Source of the DNA: Phycomyces blakesleeanus NRRL 1555(-)
Taxonomy: Eukaryota; Mucoromycota; Mucoromycetes; Mucorales; Phycomycetaceae
Assembly: GCF_001638985.1 (NCBI RefSeq)
Contig: NW_017265139.1
Location: forward strand, 2,046,001-2,110,000
Length of the DNA stretch: 64,000 nucleotides
Reading direction: 5' to 3'
The first letter of the stretch is position 1. Every line of letters begins with the position of its first letter. The position numbers and the translations under genes were made by a program. Of the stretch, positions 13,348-25,237 are shown piece by piece. Under the pieces are notes generated by a model. It had not been told where the DNA came from. It was given only the letters and a program-made list of their open reading frames with translations, and made no database searches.

Positions 13348-14891
13348 ACCATTATAAACTAAAGAAACAAAGGAAAGAAACAACACAAGAAAAAGAGAGA
13401 GAAACAAAAATACTTGAAAAGATAATATTAAGTGATTATTATTATTATTACTGTTCTTTTTCTTATTGAATTCTTGTAATGTTTTTTTTTATATATCTAT
13501 TTTCTTGTTCTTTTTGTATTTTATTTTTATATAATACATATATACAAAAGTAATCTTTCCTGCATTAAGAATGAAAAGAACAAGAAATTAAAAAAAATAC
13601 ATATATATATATACACAAACAAGCGAAAAAAAAAGAGTATACTTCTTTATCAAATATTGAAACAGAATATATAAAGAAGTGAAATAAAGCAAAGAAGTAT
13701 AAAGTTTCCGTATTACGGATGACATCGCCGTAAATACAATCTCCGCTCATTAGTTTTATTAAGTACATAAAATCAAGGGCATTTATAATATGTATTTATA
13801 TATATAAGAAAATAAGGAGGGAAGGAAAGGGACAAAGAGAAAGTGAAGGAGGTGGGGGCATTCAATAGTTTTTGACTCTTACATATATTACTTGGAAATT
13901 TACAATTGATAATATACATATTTGTACCAAGTTGTTATTTGGATAATTTAATTAATTAATTTATGGTTAAAAAATTAAAAAATTAAAAAACTATTCAGAA
14001 ATATCATTTCATATACGGTATATTACTCTCCCTTTTTATTTCTTTTTTATATTAACTTTTCTTGGGTAAATATAAGCGATATTTATTGCTAGTGCTTAAG
14101 CTATATCAATATACAATAAAGAAGAAAATAAATGTATAGACAAACTATGATTATATTGATTAAGAGGGTACCATAATGGGTATCTTTAGTAATGATAATA
14201 ATATATGCTATTTATGTGCTTGGATACTTGAGAGATATATAATAAAGAAGTCCTCAACATCAATATATATATATTGCATCACATTAGGCATTTTTGGATA
14301 TGTAGATATCAATGAGATTCTTTTATTCTACTACTCATTAAACTGTATTGGCACAAATTAAACTAAATCAAATCGAATCAAATATATATATAAAAGAGTG
14401 TAAGAGAGAGAGAGAGAGACGTAATGTAAGGTTACGATGAATTTTTTGCTTTGGTTTTTGTAAGATTAAAGGGGTGTACCTCTGCAAGCTTAACAGCCAT
14501 TGTCTAACCAACAAAATAAAAGAGAAAAAAAAATGAAAGTAGAAAGTATGATATAATTTCTAAGCTGTAAGCTACACCAATTGTTACACACGTGACATTG
14601 GCTTTTACTGCCAAAAAGAGAAAGCAAGCAAGCAAGCACTATAAGAAGAAAGAGAGAGAGAGGGAGAGAGAGAGGAATAGAACGAAGAGCAATTAAGATA
14701 GACGTTAAGCTTCACGGGTTTGCAACATTGATTTTTCATTGGGTTACGGCATTTTATTACTTTTTTTGAAAAAAGCACTATATATATAAAATATATTATT
14801 ACTTTATTATAACAATTGATACAATTTATAAATTTCTATTTCTCTCTAATCTTTTTTTTTCTTTCTCGTTTTCTCTTATTAATTATTCAAA
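13348..14891. other. Intergenic region between SDHA and NEDD8
   Basis: 3' flank of SDHA and 5' flank of NEDD8. It is A+T-rich with (GA)n tracts near 14405-14418 and 14650-14675 and a T/C-rich stretch at about 14835-14880 directly before the NEDD8 start. No gene is seen; open frames are short and of low complexity. Confidence 0.65.
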
Positions 14892-15618
14892 ATGCTTATC
14901 AAAGTCAAGGTAAGATTTCCAAAATGTTAACATTTCCAATCAACTCATTCATGTTCACTAGACTTTAACCGGAAAAGAGGTAAAGAACGAACGAACGAAC
15001 GAAAGAAAGAAAGAAAGAAAGAGAAATAGATTAGTGATGTGAACATTGAAAGCTAATCAAAAAATAAAATAAAATTAATATGTACATATGTGCTTATGTA
15101 TGTATATGTGTGCGTGTGCGTGTGCGTGTGCGTGTGCGTGTGTGCGTATGTGAATGTGCATATTTAGATCGAGATTGATATCGAGCCTAATGACAAAATC
15201 TCGCGCATCAAGGAGCGCGTAGAAGAAAAAGAAGGTATCCCACCGCAGCAACAACGTCTTATTTACACCGGCAAGCAAATGTAAGTTTAAGACTAGTGCG
15301 TTTCATTATTATTTTTTTTATTAATAGAAATAAAGAAAGATATAAAAGATAAAAGAAGTGTATAGGTTTAGTTTCGTTTAATGTAGTGTGTTCTTCTTCT
15401 TGATCTTTATTTTAATGCACATGATACAAGGATATACATAGATAGATATATAGGTATATAAATATATGACCTGAGAAATGTAAATAAATGTATATATAAT
15501 GTGTATATGTGTATATGTGTATTTTGTATGTAGGGCCGATGATGTGACAGCCAAGGAATATCAGATTGTTGGAGGATCAGTCTTGCATCTTGTGTTGGCT
15601 CTTCGTGGTGGCTATTAA
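14892..15618 (+). CDS. NEDD8: Ubiquitin-like modifier NEDD8/Rub1
   Basis: Small modifier conjugated to cullins to activate cullin-RING ubiquitin ligases. Exons: 14892-14909, 14962-14979, 15168-15280, 15534-15618, giving 77 residues. The start MLIKVKTLTGKEIEIDIEP and the block [19 protein letters not shown] are diagnostic of NEDD8 rather than ubiquitin. The chain ends in LALRGGY, so one residue must be removed after Gly76 by a processing protease. The first two exons are only 18 nt each, and the second intron carries a long (TG)n tract. Its 3' end faces the multicopper oxidase gene. Confidence 0.96.
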
Positions 15619-15649
15619 ACAATATATCTATATCTATATATCTATACGT

Positions 15650-15700
15650 ATGCGCGCGCGCGCGTGTGTGTATGTGTATGTCTGAGTATGCGTGTACGTG
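15650..15700. repeat. Alternating CG/TG tract downstream of NEDD8
   Basis: About six CG dinucleotides followed by TG repeats start about 35 bases after the NEDD8 stop. Alternating purine-pyrimidine DNA of this type can adopt Z-form; CG runs are otherwise rare in this A+T-rich window. Confidence 0.7.
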
Positions 15701-15896
15701 TGCGTATGTGTCGTATGTTTTGTGTTTGCGTCTGTCTATGTGTGTACACATAATTACACCCACACACATATATACACACATCTGTGTGTGTATATATATA
15801 AAATAATAAAGAAGTATATATACATAAAAAATATAAATATCTATATATCTATGTATCTATCTATTTATGCATGCGTTTGTATGCGCGTGTTTGTAG

Positions 15897-17802
15897 TTAT
15901 ACAGAAAGAAGTATATTTTGGGTAAAAGGTACAATCAATTCGGGTGCTTCTTCAAATACAACCATCATACCCATCATCATATGAAGCGTATTATGACAAT
16001 GGACAGCCCAAACTCCTGGATTATCCTATATTATACATATAAAGATAAATACGTTGAGTTGAAAATAAAGATAGATATATAAAAGAGGAGTTATTAGTAG
16101 TAGGTATACTTACAGCTAATATCCGAATCTTGGACCAGCCACATCCAATAGAAGTATCATTATCGTTTGAGCTTGCTTCCAATTCATGGTCAAGTGAAGG
16201 ATATACCATAGTGACGTCTTTGTAGAGTGGTGTAGGCATATTCCGAGTATCCTGGTCATACTCTGGATCATACTCTCCTGATCCTGTTGCCAGTAGCCAG
16301 TGAGAGTGACCATGGGTATGCCAGGGATGACTGCGACAGTAACTGTGCTTTTTGTGCGTAGACTGAATGACGATATCAATGAGTTCATAGTGCCCAATCG
16401 GATATGTGCCCAGGGTCGCATCATATCCTGTTTTTGATCCCTTGAGTTGTCTGTAATTCGGCAGGCGTCGCTGAGATGTCTGCAGTCCATCGAGAATAGG
16501 AAAGGCAGGATCCATGTAAGACACGCCGTTGATGTACCACCGTGTACTTCCATCAGGATTTTTAGAATCAGTCGACCGCAGCACAATTGTCCTTGAGGCT
16601 GGCCGATAGACAACTGGATCAACACCGTGGTAGGGCTCAAGCTGAGGCCAGATCCAGGGCGCAATCAGCCTGGAAGGGAATTCGGGATGGTCGCTTGGAA
16701 CGATCTTGTTTTCACTGCTGTCATCTCTAGCGTATGTATAGCGAAGAATCGCAAGTCCATTAGAGTGAGGGTCAGCATCCTCAGCCCAGCGCCGGATTGT
16801 GCCAATTGTGTAGTCTTGTGGTATCTGGTCCGTGTGCAAAAGAGCCGAGATTCTCTGGCCGGCGGCTACTTCTATATATGTGGTCTCGAATGGCTTAACC
16901 ACCTCTCCGTCGACTTCAATTATTGTCAGGTTGTGATGAGCAATTGCGAAGCCAAGCGTGCGGAATGTGGTTGCGCCAATGATGCGCAGGCGGTAGGTTT
17001 TTCCAGCCTCGACCGGAATTACTGAGTAGCCCTCACACCTGTCTGGGACTTTTGATGGTTTGTAAATTGTTTTTCCGTTGATCAAGACACTTTCAGCATC
17101 TGGCAGATGAACAAATTCAGGGCCCATCATATAGTTTTCAAGGGTGTATCGATCCCTGTGCCACCACTCGCTCATAGTAATTATTCGCTCATCGTCATAG
17201 GTAAATGGGCCGGCCTGCAGACGCACAGGAGTTGATAGAGAAGATGATCCGGATCCGGGTGGCATTGCCTCAGGGGGGCGTGAATCGTCCGAATCGTAGA
17301 CGATGAATGGTCCAAATACCGTTTCTTCTTCAAGGCCAACATGGGCATGGTAAAAGTAGGTGCCAGCCTGGTTGACGACCCGGAAGTCGTGGGTATATTC
17401 GTAGCCCGGTGGAATTGGGTGTTGAGTCACATATGGTACACCATCTGCATGTCCGGAGCCGTACTGACGGATACCGTGGAAATGGATAGATAGATCGTTG
17501 GGATTTCCGCCGTGGGATTTTCCATTGCCGACAAAGTCTGGCATCAGGTTTCGAACAGTGATCAAGACACGATCTCCTCGGTTGACTCGAATGGTAGGGC
17601 CTGGTAATTGGCCATTTACAAGCAAGGCAGTCGAACGCTGGTAGCAGTCTGGATCAATGCGGCTATTACTGACATTTAGTTCGTACACACGTACTCCATT
17701 TATTTCAGTGTCTGATAGCTGTAGCTTAGCAACGGATTCACACAATACCAATGGTAGGAACATAAAAATACACAGAAAATAGAAGCCAGCCATATGAAAC
17801 AT
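15897..17802 (-). CDS. Secreted multicopper oxidase (laccase/ascorbate oxidase type)
   Basis: Copper enzyme that oxidises substrates extracellularly while reducing oxygen to water. Exons (minus strand): 17802-16114 and 16025-15897, giving 605 residues. Residues 4-21 form a hydrophobic signal peptide; a start at Met4 is equally likely. All four copper motifs are present: HFHG (His107/His109), HAH (His152/His154), HPWHTHGH in the C-terminal half, and HCHNTLHMMMGM (about residues 572-583) with a Met at the type 1 axial position. The last motif is coded by the second exon, so it appears only after splicing an 88-base intron. There is no C-terminal membrane helix, which argues against a Fet3-type ferroxidase. 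Substrate is not known. Confidence 0.93.
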
Positions 17803-18736
17803 TTTTATTGTTATTGTTGTTGTTGTTCTTTTTTTTTGTCGATGACGATGACGATAATGATGATATTGTTGTTGCTGTTGTTAATTTTTTTTAATATAGA
17901 AATAGAGTAAGAGAAGTGTAGTGGTTATTAATTGGGTTTGACTAAATTGGACATTGGACAAGAATTGTATCTTTATTGAAAGAGAAAAAAAGGGAAAAAA
18001 GAGAGAAACCGATGGGTATATATATATACATCTCAACCCACACACATGGATAGATATTTATGTATTTATGTATGTGTATGTGTATTGTTTAAAAATAACA
18101 CAATCTGTAGCAAATACAACCAAATGGAATGCAATTCTGAATGGCGTGAATAAAGCTTGCAGGCTAGTCACATTCTACAGGCTCTTGGATATTGATACAA
18201 TCTTGTGGATATGCAATATATTCCTATCAGGTGTAACCTGCGCAGGCAATCTCGTAGTAACCGATGACATGTAAATCAATAACAATAAACAAATAAATAT
18301 ATAAATAAATAAATAGTCTAAAAGCCAAAAGAATAAAATGAAAGTCAATCGGTGTGTGCATTAGAGGTAACATACTAAGGTCTGGACCTGTAACAGTAGG
18401 AAAGAAAGCCAAAATGAACAAAAATATTTTACCAAGTAAAATAGACTTCTTGTACAATTCGAAAGGGCCGTGTACAAATTTGATTTACCCCAATAATTAC
18501 TCTCATAACCCACACAAAACCCCCGCGTTTTTCTTTCCTTTTATTCTTTTTTTTTTTTTATAAAAAAAAACCCCATTTCATCTCCTACTCTGTAACACCC
18601 AATCTGTCTTGGAATTCAACTGTTCGAATCACCTAGTAGCCTTTGAGTTTTATCATCTTTCATCTTTCATTTATCTTTTTCCTCTTTCTTCTTCTCTCTT
18701 TCTCCTTCTTACTTCTTCCTACCTCTTGGTCTTCTA
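17803..18736. other. Divergent promoter region, multicopper oxidase / bZIP
   Basis: Shared upstream region of two divergent genes. A less A+T-rich island at about 18100-18275 is open on both strands but has no recognisable domain. The last about 85 bases before the bZIP start codon are almost purely C and T. Confidence 0.55.
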
Positions 18737-20551
18737 ATGGAAGCTATCAAACCAATCGACATCACTTTTTGCCAGTTACCACCCGATCCCCCTGTTTATG
18801 ACAATTCTGACCCAACTGCTATACGCAGGAAGCCCGGACGGAAGCCAAACCCAGCATCGCCCGCTCTACGTAAAGCTCAAAATAGAGCTGCTCAGCGTGC
18901 GTTTCGAGAACGTAAAGAGCGCCACACCAAGGATTTAGAGTCGACAGTTCATCAGATACGTGAACATAGAGACAGGCTTCGGATTGACAACGAGAGACTC
19001 AAGACAGAGTCCGAGATCATAAAGTCCGAGAATTGGTATCTCAAAGGAATAGTTCTTACGTTACAGCTGGTCTGTTTGCAACACAACCTTGTAATTCCCC
19101 AACATGGCCCTTACGTCAACGATCAAGCTCTCTCCGCCCTCGCTCAGTCTATACCCCACCCCATTGCATCCTACATACATGCCAATGCCAATGCTAACAA
19201 TAAAATATCAGATGTGCCAGTAACAGGAACAACGGCAAAAAAAACAACAACAACAAATGTCACTCACGTACAACAAATCCCAAGGGAGTCCGAAAAATAC
19301 CTGTCCAAGGGTTCAATTCTAGTCAACAAAGACGGCTTGCTCCACCCTATTCCAGGAGTATCAATGTCATCGCACCAACCACTTTCCAACTCACCCACCA
19401 CGTCAGTCAACCGCCGCTCAGACATCGTACAATTGCATTCCCACGCAACAAATCTACCTAGGGAATTAAAAGAACCGGCTGCGTCTAACCTAGCAGCAAT
19501 CGAAGCTCTCCGTCTTCGTCTTCAAACAGGACCAACCAATCAATCAACTCCGTTTACCATCCAGCCTACTGTATTGCAGGTAGGCTCATATATACACAAA
19601 TTAGTTGCCAAGTAAACAAAATGTTCACAAGTGTCTTCATTAATTCACTTACTAATTCAATTTGTTCACTCAAACTTGTTCATTGGTTGGTTGATTGACT
19701 GATTGATTGAAAAATACAAACAAATGCATATCATACATCAATACATCAATACATACATTAACAACCAAACAAACAAACAAACATATACACAATAAGTTGA
19801 CCATTCCACACGACCCTCGTATTGACCTCATCCCAACCCCTCACATGCGCGACCGGATGATCTTGTTCCGCGATCAATTTGATCTCGATGACTGCTTTCG
19901 CTGTTTAGTGGGAAATTCTGTTTTTCACGGCGGAGATCCTGCATTGGCTGGCAACTGGCAACTAGCACCAGAATTCTTTGAAAAGTTTTGGTTCCTGACG
20001 ATCGATTATGATTTGCGTCGTACTACCAATCGCTGGAGACGTCTTCAGGGTCTTCACGACATTGCACCAAATGCATTTCAACGATCACAACCCCAGGTCT
20101 CCTTTTCGGACCTTTCATCATTTTTCGGACTGGCCGTGCACCTTGGTCAGACATATGGCTCACCTGAGAGCAATAACAGCAATAACTACAGCAACAACTA
20201 CAGCAACAACTGCAACAGCAACAGTAACAGTAACAGTTACAATAGCAATAGCAATAGCAATAGCAATCTTAATAGCTACAATAACAATTGTAACAGCAAT
20301 TATAACAGCAACAGTAGTATCAGCAGCAACAATACATCTACATCTTCTATATCGGATAACCAAAATATATCATCAGAAGCTGGAAGTATGTGGGACACCT
20401 TGTGGATGGAACAGCAACGAAATGACTTTGGTAAAAATAAGAATAAGTTTATCTTTATCTCTATTTACATGTCCTGACATTTGTACAATTGTACATTTGT
20501 ACATTAGATAACATGCTCAACACCATGGTTGATGCCAGTCCAATCTATTGA
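18737..20551 (+). CDS. Yap/Pap1-type bZIP transcription factor with DUF3425-like C-terminus
   Basis: Nuclear DNA-binding regulator. Exons: 18737-19579, 19797-20430, 20508-20551, giving 506 residues. The basic region contains NRAAQRAFRERKE (about residues 49-61), the NxxAQxxFR signature of the fungal Yap/Pap1 group, followed by a leucine/isoleucine heptad region to about residue 110. The second exon opens with a block reading IPHDPRIDLIPTPHMRDRM and continues through FRDQFDLDDCF and GGDPALAGNW, resembling the DUF3425 region found C-terminal to bZIPs in filamentous fungi. It is followed by an Asn/Ser tract of about 55 residues. Yap factors often respond to oxidative or metal stress, but the conserved Cys-rich redox domains are not obvious here, so the stimulus is unknown. 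Confidence 0.9.
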
Positions 20552-21360
20552 TAGCTATGGTGATAATGGCAATGAAGAAAAAGAAGAAGAAGAAAATACT
20601 TGTTTCATCTGAGCTTTGTATAATCCTAATCTCTTTTGATCTGTTTGTAAGTTCTTAATCTTATTCCTTTTGCACCTCTTTGTATTGTACTTCTTTATTG
20701 CACCTTTTTATTCTTTTTTCATTATTTATTTATTTATTAATTTCTTAAAAACATATATATATATACATATGTATATTTATACTTCTCTATACACATACAC
20801 TGTACATACATTAAATAAACTAAATACACTACATGTACTGTACTCTGCTGTACTGTACTATATACACATTACATACACTACATATATTCATACCTTTTTT
20901 TTGGGTTCTTTATTTCTTTAATTCTTTTGGATTTTTTTTTATTAACAAGCTTAAGAAAGTTGTGTGATTATTAGACTACTTTATCATTGCTTTCTATTTA
21001 TATATTTATATATATATAAAGGAAAACTATAAAAAGATTAGCTTTTTAAAAAAAGTATTTTCATCTTTGTATTTGTATAATTATAGAAATGTATAAAGTA
21101 AATAAATAAATAAACAAGTCGAGTAGACTCATTTGATAGAAATTCTTTTTGATTTTGAGATTTACTTTTTGCCTCTGCCTCTGCCTCTGCCTCTGCCTTT
21201 GCCTTTGACTCTGCCTCTGCTTCTGCCTCTGCTTCTATCTTTACTTCTGCCATGTGCTTAGATATGTCTGTGTGTGCTTGTGAAATATGTATATGTATAT
21301 AGAGATGGTCGTGTATTTGTATGGGTTATATGCAGCTTCATTTAATCTTCAAAGTAAAGA
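20552..21360. other. Convergent 3' region, bZIP / glycosyltransferase
   Basis: 3' flanks of two converging genes. It contains (TA)n tracts and a TCTGCC/TTTGCC hexamer array at about 21166-21250. On the minus strand that array reads as an Ala-Glu/Lys repeat starting with ATG at 21253; I regard this as a repeat effect rather than a gene. Confidence 0.6.
21166..21250. repeat. CTCTGC/CTTTGC hexanucleotide array
   Basis: Imperfect period-6 array, open in several frames on the minus strand. It lies in the 3' flank of the glycosyltransferase gene. Confidence 0.8.
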
Positions 21361-23499
21361 TTAAAGCAGAGATGTGTGTCGAACTGCCAAAGCTATTGCA
21401 TATGCACGCATATAATCATAAACTGGTCCTTTGAGATCACCCTGTTCCCACCCAAGTAAAAGTGCACTCTGCATCATCCGTAACACATGCACCTCCCGCA
21501 GAGCCTGGCTTTCTTGCCATTCTTTGTACGCCACAGACGCGTCTTGGATAGCATCCGACAGAGTCGAGGGTTCAAATAGATAAGCATTGCTGGTCTGACC
21601 AACCAAAATAGATTTACCAGGTTGGCGTGGACGGTCCACTAAAAACTCTTTTAAGCCCCCTGCACCTGTCGATATCACAGCCGCTCCAAACGACAACCCC
21701 TCTACCGCCACCAGACCAAAGCTTTCCGTGAGGCTTGGCACAAACACAAAGTCGGCTGCAGCGCGATAGTAAGTCAGCCACTTGGATTGTGCACTTGCCG
21801 AGGACATCAGCACAACGTGTTCTGGGTTCTTCTTGGCCAGGTCTTTGATCCAAGAAAGTGGGTAATTGTTCGGCTGGCCAATAATCGCAAACTTCATGTC
21901 GTGCTCAACAAACAATCGTACAGCCTCCTCAAAGATCTCCAACCCTTTGTTGTATTGGAATCTGCCGACAAACAGGACCAGCGGCCGGGTAAAGTCTTCA
22001 GGGCTGAGTTGGCCCTTTTCAATTAAGAATTGTTTGACCTTGTCTTTTGCTAGACTTGCATTATCTTCTGGGGAATTCGACAGCATCCAAGGCAAAGGCG
22101 AAGATTCTGGCTGGGCATTCTTGAGGAGCAGTCGCGCATATGGAGGGAAGGCAAGCTGCTCTCGGACTAACTGTGGGTGATCGAATGGGTTGAGTCTAGT
22201 AAAGTCAACACCGTTGCTGATACCAAAGAACCTATCTTGCATAGCCTTGCGCAGCAAAGAATCCATCACAAGTTCTTTTAGATAGAAATCCAGTCTGCCC
22301 TCAAGCATGTCTGCAACCATACTCCGGCTCACAAAAGTAACCACATCTGCCTTTTCGATGGCCAGACTTGCCATAAACATCTGGTCCCCATAGACATATG
22401 CTGGATCAACCTGACCGAATCTCTGGACATTTGATACCTTGTTAGTGTACTGAAGCTCATCCAAATAGTCGTGCATGGTGTACACAACCGCCGGTCGCAA
22501 GGACCCAAGATGATCATTCTCTGCAAGTGTCTGTAGATACTGTGTCAGATATGCATTCGTTGCCCCATGTAAATGAACCACGTCGACCTGAGGGGCTTTT
22601 CCAAAAGGCGCAAACAAGGGCTGTTCGTCATATGCAGTCGTAAGATGTGAGATGAGTTGTCCGACTGCCTTTAAAAAATACTGGTCCTTCCACTCTTGGG
22701 GTAACTCTTTTGGCGAGGAATATATTTCGACCGGAGCTTTGGCCCGGAAAGCACGGTTGAGTGGACTAAGTTTGCCTGGCCCAATCAAATACACATTGAT
22801 AACCTCACTCTCAAGAGTTGCATTTGGTACAACTGGATACTTCATCAAATAAACCGAAAATTCGACAGGCTTCGTTTGTCCACGGGTGTCAGTGATATCT
22901 ACGCGCAAATCAACCAAACGCCGGACACGGTTCCTGGATCTCACAAACGAATACATGGGCATAATAACCGACACATCAAGTCTTCCGGTACGTTGTTGTG
23001 CGGATGCCATGGCTGTCAGCACTTGTCCCATACCTCCCATTGTGGCAGGACCGAATTCCTTTGTGACATGATAAACAGTCGTGCCTGGCTTAAGATTTGG
23101 AGGTAACCGAGTGCTGAGATGCTTATAAGAGATAGGTTTATATTGTCTTAATGCTATTAATATTCCGCCCAAAAAAAAAGAAAAAAAAACGAAACAAAGA
23201 AAAGAAAAAGAAAATCTTGAATTAATAAGAATTTAAACATGACCCGGGTAAATAACCTTGCACATACCAACACGAACGTCTGGCTGTGTTTTTTGCAGCA
23301 TCGTTAATCCTGTAATGACCAAGATTATTTCAACAATACCGAGGAAGCCGATAAAAAGTCCAAGTAGCTGCCACCACGATCGCTTCTGGAAGAATCCGAG
23401 TGGATTTCGGGATGAGATGGTTTTTATGATCAACCTGATCGACAGAGGTGTCCATTTACGATGTTCATTTGAGTTGATGGGATCTCCTGCAAAAGACAT
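21361..23499 (-). CDS. Membrane-anchored GT5-like (starch/glycogen synthase-like) glycosyltransferase
   Basis: Probable glucosyltransferase. Exons (minus strand): 23499-23268 and 23153-21361, giving 674 residues. The first exon encodes a short basic cytosolic tail and one hydrophobic helix (about residues 43-67), so the protein is predicted type II with its catalytic part in the secretory lumen or outside. The second exon shows a GT-B fold of GT5 type: VTKEFGPATMGGMGQVL in place of the bacterial/plant KxGGL motif, then GISNGVDFTRLNP, VGRFQYNKGLEIF (Arg...Lys-Gly) and PSLTESFGLVAVEGLSFG (the E-x7-E pair), ending in a GGLKEFL loop. Fungal GT5 domains are otherwise known mainly inside large alpha-1,3-glucan synthases; here the domain stands alone. 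Sugar donor and product are unknown. Confidence 0.85.
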
Positions 23500-24121
23500 T
23501 GCAAAAAAAAAGAAGCAGCAAGAGAACCTTGTTATAAAGATCCGACGGGACTTGAAAGAATAAGAAGAGAGAGAGAGAAAAGAGGGAATAAAGGGACCCT
23601 GATAGAATTCTAGGATTTTCTTATTTCTACATTAACACACACACAAAAAGAGAGAGGGAGATAGAGATAGAGATAGAGATAGAGAATTAAATGCCCTAGC
23701 TAATTACCTTACGATTTGTAGAGGTATACATACTCCCGGACTCCCATACACTTGACTGACATATATGAATTGAATTGAATTGAATTGAATTGAATTACCA
23801 TTGCGAGTGTAAAATTATGTATAATACTTGTTGTATTCACAGAATTCAATTACAAGTAGCCAGTGTTGTATTACACATGTGTGGCTGTGGGTGTATGTGG
23901 CGTTGAAGTAAATAGATGATTCAGCCTACACAGTAAAGATATCTGTAGTTTTCAACTTGATACTTGATCTTTTTTTTTTGTATGTGACTGAGAACAATGG
24001 TTTCCCTTTTTTTTTTAACATTTTTTTATACAGACAAATATATTCATACACACACACACAAGTCCTTGTATAAGTCTCCTAATCTTTTTATTATTATTAT
24101 TATTATTATTATCATTTTATA
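23500..24121. other. Divergent promoter region, glycosyltransferase / PSF2
   Basis: About 620 bases between two divergent starts. The part next to the glycosyltransferase is C/T-rich on that gene's coding strand (seen as GA-rich on plus, about 23515-23685). It contains six copies of GAATT (23767-23796). An ATT repeat lies just before the PSF2 start. No MluI-type cell-cycle box (ACGCGT) is seen. Confidence 0.6.
23767..23796. repeat. (GAATT)6 pentanucleotide repeat
   Basis: Six perfect copies of GAATT. The same unit recurs five times at 49151-49175. Confidence 0.95.
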
Positions 24122-24965
24122 ATGGCATTACCTCGTACACACCAGGCAGCATTCACACCTCAAGAAGTAGAATTCCTGTCAGGAAATGAAATCCTAACGA
24201 TCATCCCAACCCAACGCATCAACGAAATAGATCTCATTCAAGTAAATTATTACAACACACAACACTATTCCCCTTGACATTTTACCTTAAAAAATACACA
24301 CAAACACACACGCACAATTCTACTTGCACATGCACATGCACATGAACACACATACACACACAATGTACTCTATAGAAATCAGTTGGTCCATTTCGTCCTC
24401 CTCTCCAGTCAAAAGTTCCACTCTGGTTGGCAATCTTGATGAAGAAACAACACAAATGTACTATTGTTTGTCCTGACTGGCTTACTGTCGAATTCCTTAA
24501 AGATCGCCTGAAAGAAGAAGAAAACGATGCGGATTTCAGTAAATTACCATTCCATTATATGGAAATGGCTCAACTGTTATTGGAAAAGTATGCGTGTGTG
24601 CAAATTAGGACTATGAGGAGCAACGTTTAAATGACATCTCTTTATTTATTTATTTTTTAAAAAAAGTGCACGCGATGATGTCCCCAATTCAGAACAAGTT
24701 CGTACCTTGCTTAAAGATCTTCGAGAAACTAGACAAGCAAAGTCGAGAGTTGGTTTAGCTGAATTGGATGATAATTGGCTTGGGGTAAAATCGATAGAAT
24801 TTGTAAATTATAAAGCTGTATTTCTCATTACTGTCATGTATGTAGATGAACAACCTGTCATTGATGGAAATCAACGAGATCCGCCCATTCTTTACGCGTG
24901 CTTATGATCAGATCCGTAGACTTAATCCCGATGAACCTGATCGTAAAGCAAGATCAGCTAACTAA
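24122..24965 (+). CDS. PSF2: GINS complex subunit Psf2
   Basis: Subunit of the GINS complex (Sld5-Psf1-Psf2-Psf3), part of the CMG replicative helicase. Exons: 24122-24241, 24376-24587, 24667-24784, 24846-24965, giving 189 residues, the usual Psf2 size. Recognisable blocks are AFTPQEVEFLSGNEILTIIP at the N-terminus, GPFRPPLQSKVPLWLAILMK, a helical segment with FHYMEMAQLLLE, RTLLKDLRETRQAKSR, and the C-terminal LSLMEINEIRPFFTRAYDQI. The second intron ends in a T6A7-G acceptor. The gene converges on the TTC7-like gene (272 bases between stops). Confidence 0.93.
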
Positions 24966-25237
24966 AGTGAACCATTCTTCTTCACCACTTCTCCACAACA
25001 ACAACCACCACCGCCACCTTTTTCTAAAGAAAAGAAATATAGTTCTACAACCTGTGAATAAATACTACTTTTTTTTCTTTTTTTTTTATGTATATATACA
25101 TATATATGTTTGTGTGTGCATGTGCATGTGCGTGTGCGTGTGTGTATGTATGTATGTATATATGTATGCATATATATATATATATATATCTCAGAATAAT
25201 GCAGAAAATGAAGTTTAAAAGAAACTGAATATGACAT

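Noticed and set aside
16021..16113. Read-through C-terminus of the multicopper oxidase
   Set aside because: It lacks the last copper motif; the spliced second exon supplies HCHNTLHMMMGM, so this part is intron.
21038..21253. Ala-Glu/Lys repeat protein on the minus strand
   Set aside because: It is coded by a hexamer array in a 3' flank and ends in hydrophobic A+T-rich translation; no independent support.
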